A DNA stretch of 64,000 nt, taken from contig OY783220.1 of NCBI GenBank assembly GCA_963678705.1, positions 1,509,001-1,573,000 on the forward strand. The letters are read 5' to 3'. Numbering within the stretch: position 1 is the first letter of the stretch; every line of letters begins with the position of its first letter. Shown in pieces: positions 12,077-24,099 of the stretch. The notes under the pieces are model-generated. The model did not search any database and was not told the DNA's origin. It saw only the letters and a list, made by a program, of their open reading frames with translations. The DNA is from Panorpa germanica (lineage: Eukaryota > Arthropoda > Insecta > Mecoptera > Panorpidae). The translations under genes were made by a program, and so were the position numbers.

Positions 12077-12847
12077 TTTGATTATAACCACCATAATTTT
12101 ACCGTTCCGTACGTAAATCATAGTTATTACTTTCTTTATGCAATAATCGTAAAATCATAAGCGACTGAATTCCTGAAAGTCGTTCTACCAATTAACCCAT
12201 GCACTGCCCTCATCTAGTTCAAATTTTTTTTGGCGTACCTTATAAAGTATAACTACAGATCTACTTTGCACTACGAGATATTTTATCATATTTAAAAAGT
12301 TAAACTAAACATATTTAATAGTCAAATACTAGACTCGTACTATGTTCAAGCTGAAGCCCTGTTCCAGGTCGCGTCGGTGTTTGGATTATTCGTCCTTATT
12401 CAACCATGCAGTATAAACACACATCTAATTTGAGACAATACTCTTCGTATGTGTTCGTTCGGTTAATCGTGCTAAAACACACTTGTTCCACCTGCTAGAA
12501 ACAGAGACACATATTTGAACACTTTAACAATGTTTGGTCAGTGGTTATTAAGCTCTATTTACATCTCTGAATCGTTTTCACGATGAAACTTTTAGAGCTT
12601 CTTGGATTTCATACACCTTGGAAAACTTTGTTTTATACTCGTACCGTGTAATCCTCTTTATGTTACGGATTGGTGGATTCGTTACAGATTGCTTTGTGTT
12701 TCTAGTTGTAAGTTTAGATTTAGTATTTATTTTGTTTCATTATTTGAATACAACACTTAAATCACAACATAAATAGACAATACTTATACAAGGTGTCCCA
12801 AAAGAAAGTTTCGATTTGATACGAAACGAACCATGTTAATCGTCATG
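12077..12847. other. No gene; transposon-like word at 12,786-12,805
   Basis: 'tacaaggtgtcccaaaag' at ~12,787 resembles the end word of common insect mariner-type elements. Its reverse complement occurs at ~49,044. No partner end was found here. The rest is AT-rich and unremarkable. Confidence 0.4.
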
Positions 12848-13097
12848 CATAGAGATATAAGAATAGAGTGCGCGAAGAATACCGCGTGTAAGGGAAAGGG
12901 ATAATTGCAAAGAGAAAGATAGCTGCCGAGTGTCCCATCTTTCTATTTCTAGCCGAACCGCTGCTGCTGGCTTGGCTGTTTGGCGGTGGTTGGCAGTGCT
13001 CGGTTAGAAAGAGACACAGAGGACACGTCAACTATCTCTCTCTTTGCATTTATTGTAGTATTCAGCCAATTGCGCACTCTCTTCTTATACCTCTATG
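12848..13097. mobile_element. Fold-back (long inverted repeat) element
   Basis: Almost the whole 250 bp is an imperfect palindrome. The outer arms 'catagagatataagaatag' and 'ttcttatacctctatg' pair. So do 'gcaaagagaaagatag' with 'ctatctctctctttgc', and 'ctagccgaaccgctg' with 'cagtgctcggttag'. The GC content is higher than in the flanks. TA dinucleotides at the edges suggest a TA target, but this is not proved. The 62-codon open frame inside (minus strand) is a by-product of the repeat. Confidence 0.7.
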
Positions 13098-13239
13098 GTT
13101 ATATGACTTTTTGTTGAAAACCTAACTAATCGATCAATTGTATTAAATTTCAATTACCCTAGTTACTATCTAAAATCAGTTTTTTTTTCTTTTTCATATC
13201 TCACGCTAAATTGCATCCATTCAAACTACCCTTCCCGTC

Positions 13240-13402
13240 TATTTGAAACTGCCTTTCTTGTAGCTCTCACCAGCTTACCACAAGCTAATTACAAGGTTCC
13301 TTTCTTACTTGTCATAAAGAAAATGTCTTACAATGTAGGTTTCACACTTGCTAACTTTGTACTAGCTAATTTCAAGGTTCGTTTTCTACCAGGAATTAAG
13401 GA
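13240..13402 (-). repeat. Two tandem mini palindromic repeats (family G)
   Basis: On the - strand, 'tggtagaaaacgaaccttga', 'attagctagtac' and 'tgtgaaacctacattg' form one unit. A second unit with 'aaggaaccttgtaattagct' follows. Together they are the best preserved pair of the family. Next to them on the - strand lies 'ttcgcataaactgtt', a word also found beside the 25.5-kb copy. Confidence 0.55.
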
Positions 13403-13479
13403 ACAGTTTATGCGAATTAACCTACTAGCATACGAGTATGAAGTAACTAATTTTTTGTTATATTTATTAATATAAAGCT

Positions 13480-13700
13480 AATTAAGAAAAAGATACAAAA
13501 GCATAAAGTGGAAAAAAAACAAACAAAACTTTTTCAAAACGAATAAAACTAATAAAATTAAAATTAACAAAATAATTAGAAATTAGTATATTCAATTAAC
13601 CAAGCAACTATAACAAATAATATTAATGTTTAATATAAAAAGTTGTAAATTGTGTAACGTATAATTAGAATTTGATAAATGAAATACAGTGTTTTTACAA
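13480..13700 (+). repeat. Left part of an AT-rich dispersed repeat (relative at 27.1-27.4 kb)
   Basis: 'acaaaagcataaa' and the following A-rich stretch resemble 27,163-27,245. The shared word 'tttcggctccc' appears later in both (14,188 and 27,377). Repeat F appears to sit between the two halves here. The similarity is AT-biased, so confidence is low. Confidence 0.35.
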
Positions 13701-13706
13701 TGTGAA

Positions 13707-14012
13707 ATTATATTTCTTTAATTGGTAGAAAGCTCGTCTGTTGGTAAAGCAGTGACCATGTACTCATGGACTCCATAGATGACGCTGTAAGGAAAGACGT
13801 CCAACACAGTTGATATTTGTTAAATTATTATAAAATTAGATAAAAAGGAATTGATAATTTAAATAATAAACTTTAAATGTCGTTTCTTTTTTTTTAAGTA
13901 AAAGAGTATGATTTAAGTTAAACAGTGTAATTATTATAATGTGTATGCAAATTACTAAAATAAAAGTCTTTCTTTCAGAGCAACACATAAGTTGGATTAA
14001 AAATGTACAATT
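13707..14012 (+). repeat. Dispersed repeat F, copy 1
   Basis: Begins 'attatatttctttaattggt' and contains 'catggactccatagatgacg' and 'gataaaaaggaattgataat'. It ends 'aaaaatgtacaatt'. Copies at 37,442-37,757 and 44,904-45,187 are in the same orientation. About 300 bp and non-coding. It carries tracts that resemble splice acceptors ('ctttctttcag') and a conserved 'aaataaaag' stretch. Family not recognised. Confidence 0.7.
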
Positions 14013-14371
14013 CCTAATAAAATTAGAGATATTGTGTTATATATGTTTCATTAGAATAATAATGTCAACAAATACTAACAACCTATAAACAACGACCTGC
14101 AACGAATGAACTAGCACAACGCTTTTAAAATTAAAACTCAAAGAAATGAATAGACTAAATTAATCTATTAAAATATAACTTGGTTAATATTTTCGGCTCC
14201 CTAAAAATATAACTTGAGTACTATTTTTGTTTTACAAGCGCTTTAATAATATACAAGCATTATACTTTGCTAAAACGGCTGAGCTCTTTTCCTCTATTAC
14301 GTTCCTTCTATTTACAAGTCGCTTACTAAGTTTTACCATTCGTAACGTCATCAATTCCTAATAAAATTAGA
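14009..14371. repeat. 325-bp segment flanked by 19-bp direct repeats
   Basis: 'aattcctaataaaattaga' occurs exactly at 14,009-14,027 and at 14,353-14,371. The left one abuts the end of repeat F. This could be the target duplication of a 325-bp insertion or a small duplication. The inside shows no poly(A) tail or inverted ends. It carries 'tttcggctccc', a word shared with 27,377. Confidence 0.5.
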
Positions 14372-16831
14372 CTATTTCTATTCCAGTAATATATCATCAA
14401 CATCATTAATATTCAGACCCTCCCCTCGCTTCGTCTCGTTTGGAATAAGATTGACTCTATTTTTTCTATATTGAATTAATATACATCTACACATACATTT
14501 TGCAATAACAAAAAATATAATTTATTTCATTCATTTTACACAGTTTTAAATAGTTCTTTTATACTTTTTTGACACTAGTAAGAATCGTCTATCATATTTT
14601 AATTATGAAACCACAATATAATGTAAATGATCATTAATCATACACATAATAAATAATTATTAAAATGGATAACAATGGTTAAAGTCCCAAAGAAGGGAAC
14701 TCCCACTTCTGAGTTGCAGTTCTATAGTTTATCGTTAGATGGCGATGGCGATGGCGTTGTATGAGAGTACCACTGATAGGAATAATACAATTTCCACGCT
14801 GTCAAAATATATTCATAATTTATTTACTATTTAGTATTGCACGAATGTTCCCAAACTAATACATGCAAACAAAAGCTAGATTTACTCTAGCATGGTTCAG
14901 GATTTGTAGTTAATAGTGTGGTAAAATATAAATTTATCGAACAATGTTTGAATTTATATTAATTTGAAAGTTTATTACTCTGAGATATATATGTAATACC
15001 ACTATCACACTTAAGGGTGCTATTAAGATTTAAAAAATATTGCTTATATTGCGTATTTAATAAAGGAATAGAATACTTTCCAGTTACGTAATCCAAAAGA
15101 CAGAAAGCTGAAAACATATATTACTCCAGTAATTTCCAACTAAAAAGGGATAAATCTCGGAATGAAAGGTAATAAGCTAAAAAATTGTATAAATCGTTGC
15201 CTTGATATTTTATAAGTTCTCTGTAATATCTCATAGAGTACGCAAGTCATATTTTTAACAGGTCAAATGTCGCACAAATCGGTATTTTGAAAATATCTTG
15301 TTTCTTACGCTCTAAATGACATTTAGAGTTCTTAGTAAATTTGTAGAGCATAAAATTATCCACGCATTTTACGCATTTTTTAGTATGCTCAACCGTTCTT
15401 GAGATATAGCGCAGAAAGTGGATGCCCGCATCTGTGTATACGATAATGCTAACACGGGATTTATTAGTATAGGCAGTGCAATCTAATAGTGCACTTTCTG
15501 ATAGAAATGTGAAATTTGGTACAGTGAAAGAAATTAACTAATAGATAACTATTAGATGTGGAGTCACTGAAACTTACCTCCTTTCCCTATTTTATGAAGG
15601 ATTCAAAATAGCAGGTCTCATGATCGTTATCGGAAGAACAACTTATCATATTTTAATTATTTTCACAGTCAATGAAAGTTGATTTAATTACAACATTTTT
15701 TCAAAAAACTAATTATTTATAAATTGCGAACAATTTTTTTTTTCTCGCGTTGCCAAAAGCATTAGTTGCGTACGCGAGATTCTACTTTTACCAGAGATCC
15801 AAAAAATAACGTAAAAATAATCAGTAATTAAAAAATAACGATTAAAATCTCCATTATCAATAACCTAATTAAAATAAAATATGATACAAATCGTTATTTT
15901 TATTTCGTTAGTTATTTACATTACGTAAAGACAATAAAAAACAAGCAATTAAATAAAAATAAGAACAGATTTCTAAAATGATGATGAAGTAATTTGATTT
16001 ACAATTAAGAGTGAATCTACTTACTCAATGCAATACAATACAACAATTCCTATGTTTAAAATACCTGTATAAAAACAGAGTATCTCAAGTCTATTCGACT
16101 AAATTATGAACGATACAGTGGAGAGGTTAAACACAGTTATTAAAATACTGTCTGAACTCTGAACTCGAAATGCAGCTGATAGAAATTAGAGACTTGCTGC
16201 TAGTACAGGGAACAATTATATCTTGTCTGCAGCTCTACAATAAATTATACTACACAATATACATACCAGTACCCTTATTACTACCACTATGCTCGTAAAA
16301 TCAATACTTAAAATATATAACATAACGTTATAGTCTAAACAAAGCAGGCAGGTTGACCACGACTCGCAGTCGCAAAGCAAGCATCGTCTAATTAACTAAT
16401 TATCTTGGACATAATTGTGTTGGATAATTAATATAAAGTATTTTTGGGTTTCTATAAGGTTTTAATGTTTACCTTGTATTGTGTTTATACAAACAAAAAA
16501 ATGTTTCATTATTTTAATAGCTTGGAAAATGTTTTATGAAATAAAACAATGTTTAGTTTATAAAGACTGGTATCAAATTACGAAAAGAGACGTCAGAAAA
16601 TTTGTTTTAATATGCTGCTAATGTAAAGTGATTGGAGATGAGTAGATGAATTTTTATAGCTTTCAAATAGCTTCTGTAGATGACATAGTGTTTAATGTAT
16701 CAGTCGTTCGTATATTTTCATTCATAAGTTTATGTTTTTTAGACATGGGTGTATTAGATTTGTTGATTCTTTATTGTCCAAACCAATATGACATTCATAG
16801 AATTATATGACATACATACAGATTTTTATTA
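14372..16831. other. AT-rich DNA, no gene seen
   Basis: Visible items are a short (GATGGC)-type run at 14,738-14,757 and a moderately complex, unclassified stretch at 15,240-15,480 that does not recur in this window. No coding segment was recognised. Confidence 0.5.
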
Positions 16832-17175
16832 TATGGGTATCTCATAAATATCCAACTATTTCAAGTGCAAACATGACGGTATGATACCGTGAAAGTGGGG
16901 TAGGGAGCGCGGCATTACGTAGCGTGGTTCGAGAATTGTTAGTTGCTATCATACCGTATACGTGCCGTATACGGTAGAGCATTGCGCTTTTTGTGTGCAC
17001 ATGTTTTTTGAGAACAAACGGTCGCTCATTGACGTATCGTCAATATCGATTGCGGAATATTAAAGAGATAACAAATTTGTTTCTTTGCGAAATTGTTCAT
17101 ACCATTAAACAATTTTTAAACAACTGTTTTCTTTTTTTTACCTTGAAATAGTTGGGTCTTTATGAGACACCCTAT
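16832..17175. mobile_element. MITE with ~35-bp terminal inverted repeats
   Basis: The left end 'gggtatctcataaatatcc' continues into 'aactatttcaag'. Its counterpart on the right is 'ggtctttatgagacaccc' preceded by 'ttgaaatagtt'. TA dinucleotides lie at both edges, which fits a TA target of the mariner/Tc1 type (inference). The ~340-bp interior holds GC-rich hairpin words ('ccgtatacgtgccgtatacgg') split by one base but no transposase. Confidence 0.75.
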
Positions 17176-17539
17176 ATTTAATTTTTTCACTCCCTGTTAT
17201 TAAATGCACAATCCTTGGTAGGCTATAGAATCATTATGGTACATAGAAACCTATTTCTGACTTTCTCTCAGTATAAATGTGACGGAAACCTCTTTTTCTT
17301 TTGTCCAAATTCCATATTATTTTTTTTTGTAAAAGAAGTCCGTCACATTATTGTAATTATGAAGCTGAGGGTTGAAAAAATTAAATCAGTAAAATATTTT
17401 CTCTCTTCTGTTATTCTTATTGAATTTATTACTTTTTTCTATACATAAAAAAAACTGTCTGCGTGAACACGTAATATCGACAAGGTATGCCGATGTTTAT
17501 GTTTATAATACCTCTTTCAGGACATAGAAAATATATGTC
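17176..17539. other. AT-rich DNA, no gene seen
   Basis: A 77-codon open frame is rich in Phe, Ile and Leu from T-rich DNA and has no domain. Confidence 0.45.
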
Positions 17540-17620
17540 GCATGTTGGTGCCATACTTGTTTGGACGACGCATAAGATATCGGGTTCGAACCCGACCTAA
17601 GACGTCGAAACAGGATATAA
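17540..17620 (+). repeat. tRNA T-arm-like segment, possible SINE head
   Basis: 'atcgggttcgaacccgac' makes a perfect T-arm hairpin with a B-box match. The upstream part does not fold as D and anticodon arms, and no acceptor stem pairs with the downstream bases. It may be the 3' half of a tRNA-derived element. Confidence 0.35.
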
Positions 17621-17699
17621 AATTGGAAACCCTATCTGAGAAAGCGTGTCAGTGTGAAAACTATATATGTTTTACGTACAAAAAACCAATATTTGGCAC

Positions 17700-18204
17700 T
17701 AAAAGATGATTATTATTGAAGTTATAAATCAATAATGGAACTTGGTACATATATTAAAGATGTGAGAACAACGTTCTTTTTTTCTATTTTGATTTCTTTT
17801 TATTTTCGGATATGTTCAAGTATTTTTTTTGTAATGCGGATAATACCACAGTGGATATGAAAGTTTTTAAAGTAATATAAAAAGTTCTTATAAAAGTTAT
17901 CCGGCTGGTAAAGGCTTGCTTTGCTCGTTGTTCCAGACTGGTTGATGACAAGATGATATTTGATAAAATAGCTTTAACTTTGTGTAAGACGGTTGATGTA
18001 TTACTATTATCAAATATTGATGAATGGCCTCGTAAATGGAACATTACAGCGGAACACGACCATGAATTAATGATATCACAAAATGCGATATAGGAAAAAT
18101 TGAATATACGCTAACGTTCACTTGATAGATACAAATATTATATTGCTTCCGCCATTATTTCAAGATAGTGGCATATATCACCAAAATTAAAGTTGATAAA
18201 TGAA
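17700..18204. other. AT-rich DNA, no gene seen
   Basis: An 86-codon frame on the - strand shows no domain and no splice-supported extension. I treat it as chance. Confidence 0.45.
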
Positions 18205-18260
18205 GTACAATGATACCTCGGGTTACGAACGCCTCCAGTAACAAACAAATTTGCCAAAAA
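18205..18260 (+). mobile_element. pogo/Tigger-like transposon end fragment
   Basis: 'gatacctcgggttacgaacg' followed by 'taacaaacaaattt' has the form of pogo/Tigger-type termini (a CCTCG..TACGA word, compare 27,415). No matching right end is nearby, so this is a fragment. Confidence 0.45.
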
Positions 18261-18365
18261 AAAATGTACTCGAGTTGCATACAAAGCTTTCATTCGTGCC
18301 TTATGTTTTACCTCACTCGTATCCATTCTCCATTCCATTCCATAGTTCCATTCTCATTCGGTTCG

Positions 18366-18421
18366 GGCAGATTGGAGGCTAAGGTTTGCAACCAGTCGCC
18401 CCGTGTGCGGAGGTCCTAAGC
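18366..18421 (-). repeat. Partial copy of the 65-bp inverted-end repeat at 41.0 kb
   Basis: Its reverse complement, with 'aaccttagcc' and 'aatctgc', matches 40,997-41,059 over about 50 bp. It has one cleaner end ('ggaggtcctaag'). Confidence 0.5.
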
Positions 18422-18678
18422 ATACCTTTGAATCAAACAGTAGATTCAAAAGAGATTCATTAGCGTCAGTGGTGACTTTACTATATTTTTGTAGGTTTGG
18501 TGCAGTGGCAAAAATTTTGTTTAAGGGATCACTATAAACAATCAATCCCTTTTCTTTCAGTCATAATTGCCTTCACCAAAAATCAATTCTATCCAATCAC
18601 AATTTCTTCTCGACAAAATCAATTGTATCTAGTTACAATTACTCTGCTGAAATGAATTCTACTCAATCACAAGTGCGC

Positions 18679-18745
18679 CATTGTATTTTTATTTTTATTT
18701 ATTTTTTTTATTTATTTATTTATTTGTCTTGACTACGTCATTGTA
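18679..18745 (-). mobile_element. Ultra-short LINE 3'-tail insertion (about 53 bp)
   Basis: A T-rich tract followed by 'atttgtcttgactacgt' is the reverse complement of an I-like LINE 3' tail (gtcaagacaaataaata...). It is bracketed by 'cattgta' at 18,679-18,685 and 18,739-18,745, a likely target duplication. Only the last bases of a LINE were copied before integration. Confidence 0.5.
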
Positions 18746-20391
18746 ATACTGTTCAGCATGGACGTATTGTTATAAAAATATGAAACACATAATGTTATAT
18801 CAGTGGAAACGTCCCTTTATACAGTTCATACTATAAATATACACACGCCAGACATAATAAAAAAATGCATTAATTTTTTGCAATAAAAAACAAATGTGTA
18901 TACATTTAATACACGTGTAAATACAGAACACCAACATAAGAGAAAGGATTAATAAAATAAAATTAAAAAAATATAATTGGCTTTGTTAATATCCTGTAAT
19001 GTAAAAGTGCTGACGTCACAGGTTGTAATTATAATTAATCTTTTGTTTTCAGAAGCAATTTTAATTTATAAAATTATTTCTATCTGTACACTTTTTAAAA
19101 ATATATTGTTGTGAAAAAGATTTGTATAAAGGTTTTTGTTTCCTTTGTTCATTGAATGAGCTGTAATTAACTACGGTTTAATTCATGACAACGGTAATGT
19201 ACAGTGTAAATAGGCTTTACTAATGACTGACTTGACTATAATAAAATCGCCACGTAAATATATTATAAAACGAGAAAAATATTTTATAGAAATGAATATT
19301 TAATTAGAATTTATGTCAAAAGTTTATTAAATTTATTTTTGCATTATATGTTCATTTAATAAATTATTATTTTACTTAATTTACTAATTAAAAAGTACTC
19401 AAGATATTCGAAAAGGGGCTGCTATAGAAACTATCGCGGAAAAATGACAGACCTACTTTTAAGAAGCTGTAACTTTTAATGAGAATTAATAGAATATTTA
19501 AAAAAAATTGGGACATGAGAAATCAGACATACATACATATTTCGAATTTGGAATGGAACATAAACGATCTTGGATAACATTTAATATTTTTTAAGTAATA
19601 TCCCAGAAAAAAATTGAATATATGTACTTACTATATTCAAGGTATATACATTCATGTATATTGCATATTTTATTGTGTTTGTTGTGATGTAAAACCTATA
19701 CTGTATGTCATCAATATGTAAATATTGAAACGAATACTCGTAATTTGATTAGATATTTGTAATTATCGTAATTTGATTAGATTAATTTTCTAATATGTGT
19801 GGATACTGCTTTATACTTGCACGAGTAAGCGTTAGTGGAGTAATTTTTAGCATATTTGCTGAATAAAGGTACATTTATGTGCTAATTACATCATTGATAA
19901 AATACATGATTAAAGTACAACTTAAACTGAAATGTGAATATAATATTTTGTATTAGCTGGCACCTTTATATAGTACATCAGACAAACATTAAATGCCTAA
20001 AGCAACCTCCATATTATGGGATTACTTACTGATAAATGACTCCTAATGGAAATATAAAGCAGGCGTAGTTAGTTAGTTGTTCTACTCCCGAAAATATCAA
20101 TCAAAACCTCGTTAAAGCGATCTATATGAAAATTACTGGCATTCATAAATAGTAACGTAATGTTTGAACGTAATCCGTTTAGTACTGAAAGCCAATCAAA
20201 TGGATTTAACATTAAATGAAAATAGATTTACATAAATAATGTATGAATATGTCAAATATATTTTAGTACTAAGTACATGTATTAACCACATGTTCCCAGT
20301 TGTTGTCAAACTATGAACGCAGTATGAATACAAACATTATAATATTTCCAAATACAATATGGATTTACACAACTTTATTATTTTCCTTGTT
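18746..20391. other. AT-rich DNA, no gene seen
   Basis: Very AT-rich. It has a small local duplication near 19,740-19,785 ('gtaatttgattaga' twice). No coding segment was recognised. Confidence 0.5.
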
Positions 20392-20634
20392 TTAAGGTGG
20401 TGTGAAACCACTTTTCAATAGATTTTTTAAATTTTTGTTTAAAAGCAAAATATAACATTTAGTAATAAATTCAGAAGTTTCAGAATTTTGGACTATTTAG
20501 AATTTAGAATTAATAACAAAGTTTGCAATTTCCAGGCTCACCTTCGAAATTCGAAGCTTATAAAACTTTCTATCCGCTTAAATATTTTCTACTATACACA
20601 AAAAATCTCTAGATAGAATTTTGAAAAAATTGAG
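20392..20634 (+). repeat. Dispersed repeat E, copy 2
   Basis: It matches 6,677-6,900: 'ttaaggtggtgtgaaaccac', 'gtttcagaattttggact' and 'aaaaaatctctagatagaat'. It abuts repeat B on its right. Confidence 0.6.
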
Positions 20635-20639
20635 TTGAT

Positions 20640-20989
20640 AAATGTTTGCCTACAACGAAGATTGACATGGCAAGTTTCCTACTACGAACTTTGATCCGAA
20701 TGATTTATTTATTTTATTAATTTGTTGATATTATTTACACTGTTCAACAAAAACTTTCAAGTAAATAAAGAAACTTTCAAGTATAAAACCTTTCTTTGTT
20801 AGACGATTCGTGCAGTGCATGATATGTGGATCAAGTATGTGGTGGGGGTAGAAAAATCTCTTTTGACGAGGGTATAAAGACCAACAACAGCCCAAACTTT
20901 TTCTAACATAAACGTTGGACACACCTAGTTCCAGCATCGACCACATGATGCGTCCAACGTTGGAAAGGGTTAGCATCGTTTGGTACCGA
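20640..20989 (-). repeat. Dispersed repeat B, copy 2
   Basis: Reverse orientation of the 5.8-kb copy. It shows the 'tttcaagtaaataaagaaac' motif, 'gtggtgggggtagaaaaat', 'cgttggac' words and 'agcatcgtttggtacc' at the end. The 81-codon open frame here is a by-product of the repeat. Confidence 0.65.
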
Positions 20990-23814
20990 CATTACTTCAG
21001 TTTTTGGTTGCAGAATCATATTTATGGTTCAATCACTGCCACATTTATGGAATAGTTTGACTAAAAAAGTTTAAGAACCACAAGCCGACAAATAAACACT
21101 AACTTAAATATGTACGATTAACAAGCAGTGGAATGGTACATATCAAAACGTAACTGTACTACTAGCATTCGAGTACGAGTGAGGCTGAATAAACTAATAA
21201 CTTTACAATATTAAACTTACCTATAACATATTTTAATAACCAAATGTATGCAAACCATATGTAAGTATGTAAACATCGCACACAAGTACATGCAACCTCC
21301 CCTACTAGCACCCACGCTCCCCTATCCCAAATACCCCACATTTTCCCAAATAGCACCGCCTGGTAGGGACATTCTAAAGAACAATGCACATACCTTGAAG
21401 GATTGTGACGTAGGATTTACCACAATATCTTAGAAATGTTGTCATCATGAGAATAGTTTGAATATTAGACATCACCTGTCCGTATATGCCAGTATAGTCT
21501 GTCTGTGATTGAACCTTTTGAGGAGGTGAAGATGTGCAGGAGGAAGTAAAGAGGGAGTGAGATAACCTCCTTACATATAAAACCTCTTTGATATCCGTTC
21601 TTCGGAACATAAGTCAAACTCGAAATAAAAAATGGTTCACTGAAAAGATTATGACGTTTTCGAAATAACTTATTGTTAACAACAAACTACTTAAATAATG
21701 GCAATCATACAAATTGTATCTGATCCAAAGCTGAAGCATTTAATTAAAGTTTACTTAATGAAAAAAGATATTTGTTACGTAAAAACTATTACTTAGTGTC
21801 GTAGAGATCGACGGTGAAAACAAAATCTGTATAAATCTACTATACGATGGTGAATTTTATATCCGCTTTACTCCTTTGTGTATTGTTAACGAATGTGCAC
21901 CCTGTGTACATTCACTTGAATGTAAAATAATTGTGAAAATAGCGGTCATTTAGTGCTCGAAAATTTAAGATATTTTGAGGATTGTTTTTTTATAATAAAA
22001 ATAATGAAAATTTAGAAATATTGCTAAATATGTTAAAAATGGCACTGAAGTAGATCCTATCAAAAAATAGGTCCTGGACGGTGTTGCCGATTTTGGCTCT
22101 TCTATTTATCTGATAAATAAAAAAGTATGAGTACAGTTAAAAAGACAAAATTGACAAAAAAGTGCGCTTTTGAAATTGAAATTCTAAAACATGATTTCTT
22201 TCTACCACTTATGTAATGAAAAAAATACGAAATTATTGAAATAAAAAAATGATTCTAGTTCCAACGATAGTTATTGATGTTGTGAATAACATATTAAAAT
22301 TTCAGACGATTCGTGTTTTCAAATTGTTTCACATTAGCACAGGGTAAACATTAAAGTAGAAACCTCCACTTAAGAGAAAGTGTGTTTATGCGAAACAACT
22401 TCAATACACCCTACTGAAAAAGTAGAAAGTCGTAAGAAGTCTCATATCTCTCAAGAAGAATCAAAAAACTTAAATTTAATTTTAAGAAGATCTTTTTGAA
22501 TATTTAAGACTAAGCGAATATCTATATTTTGTGTTTGGCGGGAATATATAGTATTTATTACAACACTACTCATACATCATAAGATCTATCAACGATAACG
22601 ACCTTAATGATATGAACGAACTGGACTCTTATAGCTGATTATTACTTTATTAGTTTAACAGTTTAAATTTACATAGAATAAACTTAAACCAATTCACATG
22701 ATGGGTTTACTCTGGTTAACATGACTAGCCTTAATATAAAATCTAATCTACGAAAGACAGACAGACTATAATTATGAATCTCTCGATCATATAAATTCAT
22801 CCATAAATTTCCCCCGATATTTGGGTACAAGCAGAAGGAGCATTTCATGCCACGGTGTTCTACATAAGTAACAATGGTGAAATGCATGCAGCGCGGTGGC
22901 AGGCAGTTGCTGGTCGCCGTGAACTGCGGATCGCGTAGAATATACCTTTATGTGGTTGACGTAGACTCCTAAAGTCGTAGAGGTATGACTAGATGCCGCA
23001 GGCGGGTGGTGGCGGGGTTAAGGATCGTTGGAGAAGACGGACTGTAAAATGGAGGGAGGGTGAGATGAGAAGGACGGAGTGGGTTAAATGTCAAACATAT
23101 TTCTACAGAAGACTGGAAGCCATATATTATAAAATGTTATACTCTATATCTATGGTTCCATATAGAGAGTATAAAATATTGTCACATAGTTAAAATGACA
23201 CTGAAAGAATGATAGCTGAAGCAAGGAATATTTTTCTAGTCAAATTTCATATTACTATGCATAGAACGAAAAATATTATTATATAATTTATAATCAACTA
23301 AATTATCATATAATATGAAAGATAATATTATCGTTTTTGATGTTATACTGTCCGTATATTATATCACTTTAAAGTTACAACTTAATAGCTTTGTTTGTGT
23401 TAAAGTTACCCCATTTTTCCATTTATAACTAAACTAAAATTTGAAGAATTGTAAAGCTAGGTATGTTTCTAACCTAATTTTCGATAAGTATCTGAGTTTG
23501 ATGAAATGGCATAGCTAGATAAAGTTCCAGTCAAGAAATCAATTCTTTTTCACTCAGATTACAGATAAATGCCTCTATGATTCACCCATGCAAAAAACTG
23601 TCATAAAATTCCACATCCGTTTCACCAGAATATCATAAAAAGAAACAAGATATATCTGTCTCTGTTACACCTTAATTTCACCTCAGTTTATTTGCAACTT
23701 CATTCAATATTGATATTGTGGTGAAACCAAATGAAACATATCACTGAAATTTCCCTTGAACGAGTGCAATCTAATTGAATTGTTTCACGACAAAAAAATC
23801 TCATATTAAATCGA
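20990..23814. other. No gene; small GC-richer patches and one hairpin
   Basis: A C-rich patch lies at 21,290-21,365 and a G-rich patch at 22,900-23,090. A hairpin at 23,135-23,175 pairs 'ttatactctatat' with 'atatagagagtataa'. The open frames over the patches (60-80 codons) have biased composition and no domain. Confidence 0.45.
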
Positions 23815-23890
23815 CACTAGACTTAGACTTCTGTATTTCAGGTTCGACCCCAGGACCAGAAGTATATTATCTGAACTTAGTTGTTATCAA
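23815..23890 (+). mobile_element. tRNA-derived SINE, copy 3 (fragment)
   Basis: Only the middle survives: 'cttctgtatttcaggttcga', then 'ccccaggaccagaagtatat' and 'gaacttagttgttatcaaat'. It is truncated at both ends and lies about 270 bp before copy 4. Confidence 0.55.
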
Positions 23891-24099
23891 ATAAAAAAGA
23901 TATACTTGTATTTAAACTACCAAATCTAAGGACAGAAAATAAAAGGAAAATGAATTAAAGCACGACAACTGAAACTACAATTACCGAGTCAGATAATGAT
24001 GATGTTAGCTCGGATTAACAGGAAATTGAAAAAAGAAACATCAGACAATGACATAACAAAGAAAAATACGAAAAAGAAAGATATTGATAAAAGATTGAA

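Noticed and set aside
17540-17620. tRNA gene
   Set aside because: Only the T-arm is convincing; acceptor, D and anticodon arms do not form.
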